Below, one piece after another: positions 12,466 through 27,400 of a stretch of DNA of 64,000 nucleotides; the first letter of the stretch is position 1, and the number at the start of each line of letters is the position of its first letter. The position numbers and the translations under genes are program-made. Below the pieces are notes generated by a model that ran no database searches, was not told the DNA's origin, and was given only the letters and a program-made list of their open reading frames with translations. The stretch comes from Periplaneta americana (lineage: Eukaryota; Arthropoda; Insecta; Blattodea; Blattidae), in assembly GCF_040183065.1 (NCBI RefSeq), contig NC_091128.1:173621244-173685243 (forward strand). Reading direction: 5' to 3'.

Positions 12466-15400
12466 ATTGTCACAATATTGCAGCAGGAAAACTCTTATGT
12501 CTTGCTGTTATAGCTAGATCTACTCCAGGATAAAATACAATGTAATCTCTTGGGGTGCAGCAGATCAGTACTTAATATTTATAGAATTCTTGTCCTGCAA
12601 AAACGAATAATTAGAACAATTTTCAAAATTAAACTTCGCGACTCTTGGAAACGTCTATTCAAAGAACAAAAGATTCTAAGGCCCGGTTGCAGAAACACCG
12701 ATCAAAATATGATTGGCAATCAAGGAGGGTTTGATTGGCCATCAATTCTATTTCTGTTGCAGAAAGAACAAAGTGTTTGATCGGAGATCAGTCTTCCATC
12801 AGATTTGATCAACAGATTTTTGCTGGTTAAGTCACTGATCATCGATCGAGTAGGCTATTTATGTTGTTCTGTTTATAATGCAGTTACTGTAATTATATAG
12901 TAAATAGTTACAGTGTAACAATATTGTTTTCGACATAATGGATTCTTCTGATGAAGAAACTTTGGAATGAAAAAAATATTATTAAGAAGAAGGCATTTCC
13001 GTGATAGACATGAATTGTTTTTATGTATAATGACAGAAAATTTGAGCAAAGATTTAGGTTAAGTAAGGATTCGTGTGTTTTGTTACTTTCAAAAATTGAA
13101 ACAAATATATGCACACAGACAAATCGAAACCTTCCACTTTCTCCTATGAATCAAGTTCTAATAACGCTGAAATTTTATGTTGTTGGAATTTTTCAGATGG
13201 TCTTGGGTTATCTTGTTAGGGTCCACAAATCAACTATTTGCCGAGTAGTTAGGAATGTTACGTATGAAATTGCTTTGTTATGGCAGGGTCTCATAAATCC
13301 CCAAACTTCAAACAGGGAACGATTTGAAATCCAGAGAGAATTTTCAGTCATGTCAGGATTTCCAAGAGTAGCCTAATATTGGTTGTATAGACTGTTCACA
13401 TCCCCATCCAATCACCTTGTTGAAATGATGCCGAACTTTATCGAAATAGAAAAGGTTTATTTTCTGTGAATATACAGGCAATATGTAGTCTACACCATCA
13501 TTGAAATTCTGGAATGTTGTAGACCGTTGACAGGGTTCTACACATGACAACACAATATTTTTAATGAGTTAGGTTACGAGCTCCATTTGTAAACAGAGAG
13601 ATGGGAAATGGAATTATTTTGGGTTATGGAGGCTATGCATATTCCAATTTCTTGTCGACTCCCCTAGCAAATCCTACAACAGAAGCCCCCTCACGTTTTT
13701 TTTTTTTTTGTTGGCTTCATTTTTTTTTTTCACTGTATTGTAGTCTATATACAAATAGAATCCGCCTGTTTCCTTTCTACAAAAAGCAACAAAACATTCA
13801 CTTGAACATTCACTTGTTTTCCTATTCACTGCCCACTTGATGCATTCGTTTCGCGACTTTTAAATAACATCGGATTGGCTGTGGTTGCTAAATAGCGCTG
13901 TTGTCAAATGTATTTCCTTCTCAAATCAGCAATCAGTAAATTGAGACAAGTTGATTGGAGATTCACTTTTGTGCAACGCAATGAACAATCAAATAAATCA
14001 GACATCAACTGATTGGCGATCAGAGACTGATTTGATTTGCGTTTCTACAACCGGGCCTAAGAGTTCCATCCTTAATTTTTTTCTTTGACAATTTTTGACA
14101 ATTTATTGCAAGCAAAAAAAAATTACATACATACATTAAGAAAAGATTTTACAATACTATTGTAATACTCCTATATGAATATTCTTCAAAATTAAAAATT
14201 GATTGCCAATCTCATATTCAACCATGTATTGTGGGTCCCTATCACCACGGCATGGCGCGTCCTCAGGTTGCGGATAGAGGAGACGGCCTCCAGATATGGA
14301 GGGTAGCTGCGAATATATTGAATAAGCAGTCGTGGACAGCCGATAAGGGGTGGTCCTCCAGCTTGGGGGTTGGGCGAAGGGCTAACAACCCATCACCGTA
14401 AAAAAACAGCTTGTTACGTATCCCTATAATAAGCCTCGGAATAGGACTGATTCTCTGGCACGACCACAGCAAAGGAATAAGGATTTGAGATTTGGCACTT
14501 GGAACGTAACTAGTCTTTATAGAACAGGAGGGGTAACATTAGTAGCAAAAGAACTAGCTAGATATAGAATAGACTTCGTGGGAGTACAAGAGGTTAGGCT
14601 AGATGGGAATGGCATATCACAAATAGGAGATTACTTGTTGTATTATGGGGAAGGAAACAATAATCACCAATTAGGAACAGGATTCTTTGTTCATAAAAGA
14701 ATAAAATCAGCAGTAAAAAAGGTCGAATTTATCAGTGACAGGTTATCATATTTAGTACTTAAGGGTAGATGGTGCGACATCATAGTTATAAATGCTCACG
14801 CCCCTACAGAAGAGAAAGACGACCATATAAAGAATAGCTTCTATGAGGAATTAGAACATACTTTTGATCAGTTCCCTAGATATCACATGAAAATTTTATT
14901 GGGGGATTTCAACGCTAAAGTAGGACGGGAGGATATTTTTAGACCAACTATTGGAAAAGAGAGCCTACACGCAATTAGTAGTGACAATGGAGTTAGATTA
15001 GTCAACTTTGCCACATCGAAAAATTTAATTGTCAAAAGTACAACATTCCCCCATAAGGATATACATAAATATACTTGGACTTCTCCAGATGGATTGACAC
15101 ACAACCAAATCGATCACATCTTGATAGATAAACGGAGACATACTAGTATAGTAGATATTCGAACTTTCAGGGGTGCAGACTGTAATTCTGACCATTATTT
15201 GGTGATTGGAGAATTAAGAGAAAGATTATCAGTAGCCAAGCGAGTTGAGCAGCAAGTTAATATTACTAAATTCAATATTTTGAAATTAAAGGACGAGGAA
15301 GCTAAGCAAAATTATCAGGTCGAAATTTCGAATAGGTTTGCCACTTTAGAAAGTTCCGACGAAGTTGAGAAAGAATTAGATGTTAATAGCGTGTGGGAAA

Positions 15401-18400
15401 ATATCAGAGATAGTATCAAAATTGCAGCTGAGCAGAGCATAGGTTATTATGAAACTAGGAAAAAGAAACCGTGGTTTGATGAAGATTGTTGCATGGTAGT
15501 AGAAAGAAGGAAACAGGCAAAATTGAAATTCTTACAGGATCCAGTTGAGGAGAAGAGAGATAATTATTTCAATGAAAGACGGGAAGCAAGTCGTACACTT
15601 ATGAATAAAAAGAGAGGTTACTTGAAGGAAAAACTGAATGAGGTAGAAACAAATAGTAAGAATAAAAACATTCGAGATTTATATAAGGGTATAAAGGAAT
15701 TTAAGAACGATATCAGCCAAGGGTAAACGTGATCAAGGATGAGAATGGTGACTTGCTTGCAGACTCTCCATCAATCCTAAACAGATGGAAAAACTATTTT
15801 GCGCAACTACTAAATGTACATAGGCCAAATAGAAATGATCGGGACGAAATTGAAATACAAACTGCTGAGCCATTTATACCCGAACCCATGCTTTCAGAAG
15901 TCGAAATTGCGATAGAAAATCTGAAAAAGTACAAGTCTCCAGGTATCGATCAAATTCCAGCAGAATTAATACAAGAGGGTGGGAGTGCATTATATAACGA
16001 AATTTATAAACTTGTACTTGCTATTTGGGAAAAGGAAATTGTACCAGAACAATGGAAGGAGTCCATAATTGTACCTATTTTTAAAAAGGGGGACAAAACC
16101 AACTGTGGTAACTTTCGAGGAATATCACTTTTGTTGACGTCGTACAAAATTTTGTCCAATATTCTTTTGAGAAGATTAACTCCGTACGTAGATGAAATTA
16201 TTGGGGATCATCAGTGCGGTTTTCGGCGTAATAGATCGACTATTGATCAGATTTTTTGTATTCGACAGATAATGGAGAAAAAATGGGAGTATAAGGGTAC
16301 AGTACATCAGTTATTCATAGATTTCAAAAAGGCTTATGACTCTGTTAAGAGGGAAGTATTATATGATATTCTTATTGAATTTGGTATTCCCAAGAAACTA
16401 GTTCGATTAATTAAAATGTGTCTCAGTGAAACATACAGCAGAGTCCGTATAGGTCAGTTTCTATCTGATGCTTTTCCAATTCACTGCGGGCTAAAGCAGG
16501 GAGATGCACTATCACCTTTACTTTTTAACTTCGCTCTAGAATATGCCATTAGGAAAGTTCAGGATAACAGGCAGGGTTTGGAATTGAACGGGTTACATCA
16601 GCTTCTTGTCTATGCGGATGATGTGAATATGTTAGGAGAAAATACACAAACGATTAGGGAAAACACGGAGCGAAGCAAGTAGAGCAATCGGTTTGGAAGT
16701 AAATCCCGAAAAGACAAAGTATATGATTATGTCTCGTGACCAGAATATTGTACGAAATGGAAATATAAAAATTGGAGATTTATCCTTCGAAGAGGTGTAA
16801 AATTCAAATATCTTGGAGCAACAGTAACAAATATAAATGACACTTGGGAGGAAATTAAACGCAGAATAAATATGGGAAATGCGTGTTATTATTCGGTTGA
16901 GAAGCTCTTATCATCCAGTCTGCTGTCGAAAAACCTGAAAGTTAGAATTTATAAAACAGTTATATTACCGGTTGTTCTTTATGGTTGTGAAACTTGGACT
17001 CTCACTCTGAGAGAGGAACATAGGTTCAGGGTGTTTGAGAATAAGGTGCTAAGGAAAATATTTGGGGCTAAGCGGGATGAAGTTACAGGAGAATGGAGAA
17101 ATTTACACAACACAGAACTGCACGCATTGTGTTCTTCACCTGACATAATTAGGAACATTAAATCCAGACGTTTGAGATGGGCAGGGCATGTAGCACGTAT
17201 GGGCGAATCCAGAAATGCATATAGAGTGTTAGTTGGGAGACCGGAGGGAAAAAGACCTTTAGGGAGGCCGAGACATAGATGGGAGGATAATATTAAAATG
17301 GATTTGAGGGAGGTGGGGTGTGATGATAGAGACTGGATTAATGTTGCACAGGATATGGACCACTGGCGGGCTTATGTGAGGGCGGCAATGAACCTTCGGG
17401 TTCCTTAAAAGCCATTTGTAAGTAAGTAAGTAAGTAATCTCATATTCAAATATATATATATATATATTACGAATTACAATTATCTTCGAATGTGCCCAAT
17501 ATGCTTTCAAACTTAAACATTTATTGAAGAAAAATTCTGATTATCATTTTTATGATATTCGAAACCAGAATTCCGCCACCAGCGTGGCTCAGTTGGTTAA
17601 GGCGCTTGCCTGCCGGTCTGAAGTTCCGTTCGGGCGCGGGTTCGATCCCCGCTTGGGCTGATTACCTGGTTGGGTTTTTCCGAGGTTTTCCCCAACCATA
17701 GGGTGAATCCCAGGTAATCTATGGCGAATCCTCGGCTTCATCTCGCCAAATACCATCTCATCGACGCTAAATAATCTAGTAGTTGATACAGCATCGTTAA
17801 ATAACCAATTAAAATTTAAAAAAGCAAAGAATGCCATAGCGCTCTCTGAACATACTACAAAACTTTTTTAATCATTTCCCATTTACTTATGTTCCAAAAC
17901 CTTTAATTCGCTTCCAACCATTATCTGCAGTAATAAAACAGAAAATTCCTTTCGAAACTCTCTAAACCATTGTTTTTATAAGTTGGACGAGTACTTCTTT
18001 AGAAACGATGTACAAATGGACAACTAATATAGGTACTATAAACTCAGCATATGGTGTTTTCACAGAGGTTTCTATCATTCCCCTTATCTCTGTAGGGCTA
18101 TATCCTGCTCTGCTATATACCTCGATTTATGTTTGCTCTGCTGCATTACTAGTTCCGTGAATTATTGTTAATTTTAGTTAGTTGTAATTTGTCATTTACG
18201 AGTAAGTAAACATTCATTAAAAACACACACACAGACACAGAGATTATAAGTGGCTGTTTACTTGCAGCTGGAGCCAGGAGTACCTTTGCCTTCACCAAAC
18301 CAGCTAAAGTACAAGATCCTTATTAAAAACAAGAGACTGAAGCCTGAAGTGGAGAAGGCGCAGTTGGAGCTGTTTCTACAGGGGCAGCTGGCCATCCAGG

Positions 18401-21400
18401 ACGAGGAGAAAGAGGACGCTTTCGCCCCCTTCTTGGAGGTGATGTGCAACTGTCTAGGTGATGTACAGACCCAGAAACAAAATTTCGGCCACCTGAATTT
18501 TCCAAGTTCCAGTTACAGCTGAACTCCAATTATCCGGACTAATAGGAGGTAGTATGATCCGGATATGCAGGAATCTGGATAATTGGGTCAGATGTGGAAA
18601 GAGTCTAGAAACAACAATAGTAAGCTATTGCATGTAGGCCTACAGTTTATAATGAACAAAGTTACACATATTCAAACAAAATAGAATTTTAAACGGATTA
18701 AAATTACAAGTGCTCTTCATATTCCATACAGAACAGAACTTTACTTATGTATGGGACTGTACTCCAACCACGAGGAAGTCTCCAGGGAATGGAACGAAGC
18801 GGAGTGATGCTGTGAATGAATGTTGATGTCATAAGATGTCATAAGGTCACACACGTGGGTACTCGTATCTCTATTGGCTATCTCTCAAAGCACAAACCAT
18901 AACACTGATATACACATTTTTATACTACCCTAGTTACAAAATTAGATCACAGTTAATCTCCTGGTCTTTTAATCCCTCCATACAGGAAATATCATATGCA
19001 GGAGAGCACATGATTTTTAAACTAACGTTATAACGATAATATTATCTATCTACTGCGCTACAATAGATGATGCAAAGTAAGCACATTCCTTTCACGGTTT
19101 ATCTCCTGGTTGGAGAACAGTAGTACAGTACACGATATAAAAAACCTAAACATATGAACTTTCTTTGAATAAACAATTTCAAACTGTGCTGGAACGTAAT
19201 TCGGATAATTAGTGATCAGGATATTTGGAGTTCTACTATATAACATACTGCACAAGCTTAGGAACTTGAAAAATTCAGGTGACCTGAATTTTATTTCTAG
19301 GTCTGTACAAAGTTACGCAATGTGGCCATTGTATAATTTTTGTTTTGTCTTGTATTTCAAATGACCACCTGGAGGCATGCTGAACATATTCTCAGGGAGT
19401 TTCTGTAAACACTGAAAATCTGGGTATAGAAGATCCTTTCCAGGGAGGTGGTGGTGGTGAGAATGGAAAGGTGATCTACAGCTGTGCATGGGTGTGGGTT
19501 TGATTCTCGTTTGGGCTGATTACCTGATTTAATTTCTTCCCCAATTGTAAGGCAAATGGCAGGTAATCCCATGGCCAACTTACTTCTCACAACACAACAC
19601 AACTAAAGTGAAACTGCAGTGTCACTCATTGCTTGTGTGCCAAGAATGCGGAAGCACTATTCCCGGTGATCATGTCTTCTCTTGGCAGGGAACAGCTCCT
19701 GTAAAACTTGAGCATCCCGAACTAACCTCACTTTAGTTGCACACCACTTTGGCGAGCCATGCTGTACATGATGTGTATCTGTGGAGAGTTATGTCGTGTA
19801 TTAGGTTGAGTATATGTGTAAGTGTTCGTATAAGTGTAATATAGGGAATGGGTGACGATGATGAGATGAGGAAGGAAGGGAGAAGGGGAAACCCGGTGCC
19901 GGCACGTAGCCTACTCCTGTTGAATAGCACCAAGGAGGTTGCCAGGCTTAACGTCCCCATCCAAAAGACGAATCACTATCAACAGTGACATATGCCTCCT
20001 CTTCATATGCACTGCGGAGAGATTCGGGATTTAACCCAGGCATATTAATGCACAATCTAGTGAACAATAAAAGCAATAAGCTAAAAAAATGCTTAATAAA
20101 GGGAAAATTTTTAGGAAAATTTGTAATTATATCAGTACAATTTGTAATACTAACCAAAAGTCAGTAAGCCAATAAAATATCTCAAGGGAAAAATTTTCTT
20201 CATTAACCTTGAAACCACATCAGCTTCTTGTCTATGCGGATGACGTGAATATGCTAGGAGAAAATCCACAAACGATTAGGGAAAACGCGGAAATTCTAGT
20301 TGAAGCAAGTAAAGCGATAGGGTTGGAAGTAAATCCCGAAAAGACTAAGTATATGATTATGTCTCGTGACCAGAATATTGTACGAAATGGAACTATAAAA
20401 ATTGGAGATTTATCTTTTGAAGAGGTGGAAAAATTCAAATATCTTGGAGCAACAGTAACAAATATAAATGACACTCGGGAGGAAATTAAACACAGAATAA
20501 ATATGGGAAATGCGTGTTACTACTCGGTTGAGAAGCTTTTGTCATCTAGTCTGCTGTCAAAAAATCTGAAAGTTAGAATTTATAAAACAGTTATATTACC
20601 GATTGTTCTGTATGGTTGTGAAACTTGGACTCTCACTTTGAGAGAGGAACAGAGATTAAGGGTGTTTGAGAATAAGGTTCTTAGGAAAATATTTGGGGCT
20701 AAGCGGGATGAAGTTACAGGAGAATGGAGAAAGTTACACAATGCAGAACTGCACGCATTGTAGTCTTCACCTGACATAATTGGGAACATAAAATCCAGAC
20801 GTTTGAGATGGGCAGGGCATGTAGCACGTATGGGCGAATCCAGAAATGTATATAGAGTGTTAGTTGGGAGGCCGGAGGGAAAAAGACCTTTGGGGAGGCC
20901 GAGACGTAGGTGGGAAGATAATATTAAAATGGATTTGAGGGAGGTGGGATATGGTGGTAGAGACTGGATTAATCTTGCTCAGGATAGGGACCAATGGCAG
21001 GCTTATATGAGGGCGGCAATGAACCTCTGGGTTCCTTAAAAGCCAGTAAGTAAGTAACCTTGAAACCTCTTGTTGCTAGTATAAAATTCAGGCTGTCCCT
21101 GCCAGTAACATCTGTGTGTGAAACTTTGTTGCAGGAACCGCCAGAGGCTTCAGAAGCAGCTGAGAATGCTGTCATACCTGATGAGGTAGGATACAGGGGC
21201 TCCACAACAAAAGTCCACCCATGGCTCTCCTCCATGGTGAACTACACACAGCCAGTCAAGTTCCAGGGCTTTGAGTACGCTCAGAGTGAGTCACCAGGAT
21301 CTTGTATACTTTCCTACCCTACGACATCATTTGACAATAATTAATAATGCATTTACTAGATCAAATTTATTTGTGAGATTCTGCTGATGGTGATTGTTGT

Positions 21401-24400
21401 GTTAGTGATAAACATTGAGTTACAGCTCAAATCAGTACTATATGTTACATAATACGTCTTCTTCTTCTTCTTCTTCTTCGATAAACGAACTTGTATAGAC
21501 TAGTTTATTTTCTTGAACTGTTATTCCAAAAATATAATTATATAAATAAAATTATTTTCAAATTTATGAATTTGTGTTTTACTTAGGGTTAGTGTCAGTT
21601 TCTCAAATGAATTATTTAAAATTTTGTTTTTATTTATTGTTGGGTTTTATTGATTATTATTTTGTATTGGACATTTAGAAGATGAATTTATTTTCTTAAT
21701 TTCGGTTTATAACAGAATATGCTGTGTTCTGATTCCCAATCTCCATCCATATTGATTCTTCCATAAGTCTTTCTTGATTCCTCTTGTATGTATTTTGTTC
21801 TCTCTACCTTCTGGCTAACTCATTCTTGGTCTCCCTTATTTTCTTAGTTCCAGTGGTATCAAGTTAAATACTACTTCTTGCTTCATTCCCCATTCTTTGG
21901 ACATGGTGATACCAGATAAGTTGTTTAGTTTTATATTATCTGTTAGTGTGTATATGTTACATATTTGTTTTTTCATTACCTACAGCTATAATTTTGTCAT
22001 ATGTTTACGAATTGGAGTATTTGGAGTGATTTAAAACATATTTTAGTTTCCATATTTGTCCATATTTGAGGAAAACTCGCATGTCTTTACATAATGTAAC
22101 ATTTTATTTTAAATATATTTCATATTTTATGATTTCAAAGCTATTTTTCTCAGAAAATCATTTAACATTTAATTAAAGAATCAATCTATCTGGGATTGTC
22201 GACTAGTCAAGTCCATTTACTATTGATAGAAAGTTCAGGTTTAAGAGTTTAGCTGTAACTTGTTCTGCCCTGTAGTTAACGAATTATCATCAGTCGTGTA
22301 TGAGCTTTGGGTGTCTCTTCAGTGTGATTTACAGTATATATTTGTTCATTCACCACCAGATTGTAAGTCATCGTCTGTAAAATTACAATCTTATGTAAGT
22401 GATTTTTCGAATGAGGACTATCAACAGATGTCCTAGTTATTTTAATATCTTATCAAAAATGTTAAACTCTTGTTCTGTGGCTTTCATTAACTTTAAATTC
22501 TTGTTCTGTGGCTTTCATTAACTTTAAATTCTTGTTCTGTGGCTTTCATTAATTTTAAACTCTTGTTCTGTGGCTTTCATTAACTTTAAATTCTTGTTCT
22601 GTGTTTTTCATTAATTTTAAATTCTTGTTCTGTGTTTTTCATTAATTTTAAATTCTTGTTCTGTGGCTTTCATTAACTTTAAACTCTTGTTCTGTGGCTT
22701 TCATTAACTTTAAATTCTTGTTCTGTGTTTTTCATTAATTTTAAACTCTTGTTCTGTGGCTTTCATTAACTTTAAATTCTTGTTCTGTGGCTTTCATTAA
22801 TTTTAAATTCTTGTTCTGTGTTTTTCATTAATTTTAAATTCTTGTTCTGTGGCTTTCATTAACTTTAAACTCTTGTTCTGTGGCTTTCATTAACTTTAAA
22901 TTCTTGTTCTGTGGCTTTCATTAATTTTAAACTCTTGTTCTGTGGCTTTCATTAACTTTAAATTCTTATTCTGTGTTTTTCATTAATTTTAAATTCTTGT
23001 TTTGTGTTTTTCATTAATTTTAAACTCTTGTTCTGTGGCTTTCATTAACTTTAAATTCTTGTTCTGTGGCTTTCATTAATTTTAAACTCTTGTTCTGTGG
23101 CTTTCATTAACTTTAAATTCTTGTTCTGTGGCTTTCATTAATTTTAAACTCTTGTTCTGTGGCTTTCATTAACTTTAAATTCTTGTTCTATGTTTTTCAT
23201 TAATTTTAAATTCTTGTTCTGTGTTTTTCATTAATTTTAAATTCTTGTTCTGTGGCTTTCATTAATTTTAAACTCTTGTTCTATGGCTTTCATTAACTTT
23301 AAATTCTTGTTCTGTGTTTTTCATTAATTTTAAATTCTTGTTTTAAATTCTTGTTCTGTGTTTTTCATTAATTTTAAACTCTTGTTCTGTGGCTTTCATT
23401 AACTTTAAATTCTTGTTCTGTGGCTTTCATTAACTTTAAATTCTTGTTCTGTGGCTTTCATTAACTTTAAATTCTTGTTCTGTGTTTTTCATTGATTTTA
23501 AATTCTTGGTCTGTGTTTTTCATTAATTTTAAATTCTTGTTCTGTGTTTTTCATTAATTTTAAACTCTTGTTCTGTGGCTTTCATTAATTTTAAATTCTT
23601 GTTCTGAGACTTTCAAAATAAACACTAAATATAAACATTTACATAGAGATAAAAAATTTTACAGGAGAAAAAGTTCGTCCAAAGGGCTGGACTCTGGAAG
23701 AGTACCCAAAACGCTCATTGCATTTCCGCGTTGAATAGCAATACTTAAGCGTTGACGCAAATAAGTAGTGCAACGGCGATCACCAGTAATGGAGATCAAA
23801 ATTTGGCCGATTTGAGATACCAAAACTTTGTCATGACTCCAAGGACCAAAGGTCTCCACAGCAAATGGGACAAAGATATAATTGTCTAAAAGATGGGCAT
23901 ATTTATTGATTTTCTTCTTCACGGCTAATTCAGCAGCAGATGCTGCGTGTCTGGAGGTATTCGGCAAGTGAGCTGGAGCTAGAGTGTCAGCACAAGTGGA
24001 GTTCGCACAGCTGAGTGCATGATGACCGTAAATATCAGCAATTCCCCTGCAAATACATTGGTGTGGCTGGCAGAGTTTACAACCAAGGCGTAAAGCTATT
24101 GCGATTTTAAAGGATGTACTATCTATTAGGGTGCCGATGTGAGGAGAAGGTAATGCATGTAACCAAGCTCCAGACTCACTCTCTTGAAGAGCTAGGAGAC
24201 GTGCAATGTCTTGTTCGGATGTGAAAGAAGAAAGGAATGTATCATATTTAAGCAATAAATCTTTAGTGTTATTGTACTCTTTTTGTAAGTATGCAATACA
24301 GATTTTCTTGACATTATTTTGCACTGTTTTTAGAAAATTTTAGTCCGTATTTTACTCCATACTTTGAAAATTTTTATACCATGTCTGTCCATATTTAACC

Positions 24401-27400
24401 ATTTTTATTACACATAAATCCTAGCCCTGCTTATGAGACTTCCCGGTACAAAACAGATAGCTACAGGGAAACCAGTGAGCACTAGGAAATCGAACTACCA
24501 AGGAAACTTTTGCGAATAGTACTTGTCATAAACATCCACTCACGACGTGTTAGAATCAATATAAATTTTCTTTTCTGCACAAGTAGGGCTTGCTTCACGT
24601 GATTTGAATTTGACTTTTACAGAGGAGAACCTACACTTCAACATGTCATCATTTGCGGAGACCACTGGACAGGCTCTCTTAATGGCACATCCCACTGAGT
24701 TCGTCAACTACAACAAGAAGCAGATGTCACGTATTTACCCTAAGGGTGTCCGTGCAGACTCCTCAAACTACATGCCACAGATGTTCTGGAACGTTGGCTG
24801 CCAGATGGTGTCCCTGAACTTTCAGACTTCTGATCTACACATGCAGCTCAACCAGGGCAAGTTCGAATACAATGGGAACTGCGGCTACCTTCTGAAACCA
24901 GATTTCATGCGTCGGGCCGACCGCAGCTTTGATCCCTTCGCTGAGGCACCTGTAGATGGAGTCATTGCTGCTCAGTGTTCAGTACAGGTGAAGTGTACAC
25001 CACTACAGAGTAACTTTGGTTACCACCATCTTCAACTAATTGTTATTTTAAGATTACCAGTTTTTTTTTCAATCGACATATAAAAAAATATATATATTTT
25101 TAACATTTCTGGTAGATTGTCGTTCTCTTATTTTGTTTTTACCACAATTTAAAGAATTAAAATAATGGTAGGCCTACCCATTCTATTTACAGACTAAACT
25201 AGTGGGTTTTTTTTCCAGAAGAGTGAATTTTTTTAGCAAGTCGTCTATGGATACCAATTGAAGACCTCCCTAAAGAACGTTGTATATCAACTGCTTTTGC
25301 ATATGATATACAACGATCTTTGAGGAGATATTCAATTTTTCAGAAAATATCTGACAGCATGTCTAAGTTGGTTAAGCATTGCATGAACAGTTTCTAAACT
25401 CATTCTGGAATTTTAGGATATCCACATCATGTTCATTGAAGAAACTCTTTCTGAAGCATTACTTCCAGGACGACATAGAGATAGTTCGATCAACTTTTGG
25501 AGTTTTGCACATGGAATCATTTTCTCAGAGAAAATTAAAAAAAAAATTCCACTCTATTTTGAGCAAAGAGTAGCATTTTCTTCATTCAGTTTTGCCATTT
25601 TCTCTGAAGTCACATATTTTTTCAAGCAAGAAATTTCATCAAATAAATTATCTTCATCAAGTTCATCTACATTTGAGGAAAAATAACGGACTGTCTCTTA
25701 AATTAATCTCTTTCTAGGGGAGATTTCAGCAATATAAGTACATTTCACAGATAATATCTATATATCATCTTATCCTGTGAATGAATAACATAGGCAGTGG
25801 TAACCTTATGTTATTCGCTATTTCATATCATTAAATTCAATTATTGTGCGACTGGCCTGAAGATTTTACAGAGACAATGTTGTTTCCAATACCGAAGAAA
25901 AATAATGCCAAGAAATGTAATGAACTATCAGCCTGATATCACACTTGACGAAGATTCTCCTGCAAATACTGAATTGACGTTTATGTTCTAAGATGGAAGG
26001 ACATTTTGGAAGAAGAGCAGTTTGGCTTTAGGAATGGAAAAGGTACGAGAGATGCAATTGACGGGAAAAACGTAATACGGCGAACGCAAAGCTCCGCCCA
26101 TGTCCCCTTTCCACTTTTCCCCTACAAGCTCACCACACACCCTAGCGGGAAAGAGTGGAAATAGGGGTTTAGGGTGGGGTGACATCTAGTGTAGGAAAGT
26201 GGAACAAAAAGAATAACGACATCTACGAAGCAAATGAGGAACTTCGTCCTGTCACTCTCTCTCTCTCTTTCTCTCTTTCTCTCTCCAGTCTCTTCTTCTC
26301 TGTTCCTTGCTTAATGTCTCTCTCTTTTTTTTTCTTACGACTTCGCAGGAGGGGAGATTCGATCCGAGAAAGTTCGTAACCAAACCTAAACGCACGCACT
26401 TTGTTCACGCTTTAGACCTCTCGGCTACCGAGGCGAGTTGGGGATAGAAGGGAAAATGAATCTATTTATGTTTAAGGGAACTGCCATAACGTATTGTAGA
26501 AGGGGACAATGACCGAATAGCGTGGGTAGAAACTGGTGGGCTTGTGAATGTCGCTTGGTAGGGGTTGACTACAGGGATGGCTTCATTGTGTCCGTGTCCA
26601 ACTTCGTGTACAGACGTAACCACGTGTAGTGATGATCCGTACCAAAGACGTGTACCCATTACGAGTGTCCAACCTGTGGGGAAAAAAAGACTATTGTGTT
26701 ACTTCGAGGACGTGCAAAGTTAACAGGTGAGTGTTGTTTAATGAAAACCACATTACATTGTGTTGTGTTGTGTTGTGTCAGTACGTGTTGTGGACAGTTG
26801 TCTAATGCGTATTGTCTAATGCGTATTGCATTGTGGTTGTCGACAGTTGTCTAATGCGTATTGTCTAATGCGTATTACATAGTGGTAGGCAGTGATCCAT
26901 CGAAGCGGGACATAGTAGAGAGAGACAGTAGAGAGAGAGAAAGAGCATGCGAGCGAGGTGCCGAGCGGCGCGGGTGGGGATAACTTCCCCTACTGGCGTT
27001 CGCCGTAATACGTTTTTGCCCAATTGACTGCTACAAACAATCGGCAAAAGATAAGAGACGAATAAATAAGTGTATGAAGTATTTGTGGACCTAGAAAAGG
27101 CGTTTGACAGAATGGATTGAAATAAACTGATGGGGATCCTAAAGAAAATTGGCGTGGATTGGAAAGAGAGGAGGCTGCTCAGTAACCTTTATATGAAACA
27201 AGTCAAAGTCAGGATAGGAGAAGAAATGTCAGAAGGAAGTGAAATAGGAAGAGGAGTATGTCAAGGATGCATGTCCTTTATCACCTACCCTGTTCAACAT
27301 CTACTTGGATGAGGAGGTGATAGTAAGGGATGTGCTACTGAAGCTAAATGACAGCTTTGAGCAGTATGGCATGAAGATAAATGCCAACAAAACGAAGACC

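Noticed and set aside
22460-23625. Second regular array
   Set aside because: Same reasoning: 31-bp units abut each other with only point variants.
23659-24324. 221-codon minus-strand frame as a host gene
   Set aside because: Its motifs recur in repeated retroelement proteins and it has an internal deletion.
26223-26408. Arg/Glu-rich minus-strand frame
   Set aside because: Translation of a CT-rich low-complexity run inside a DNA transposon.
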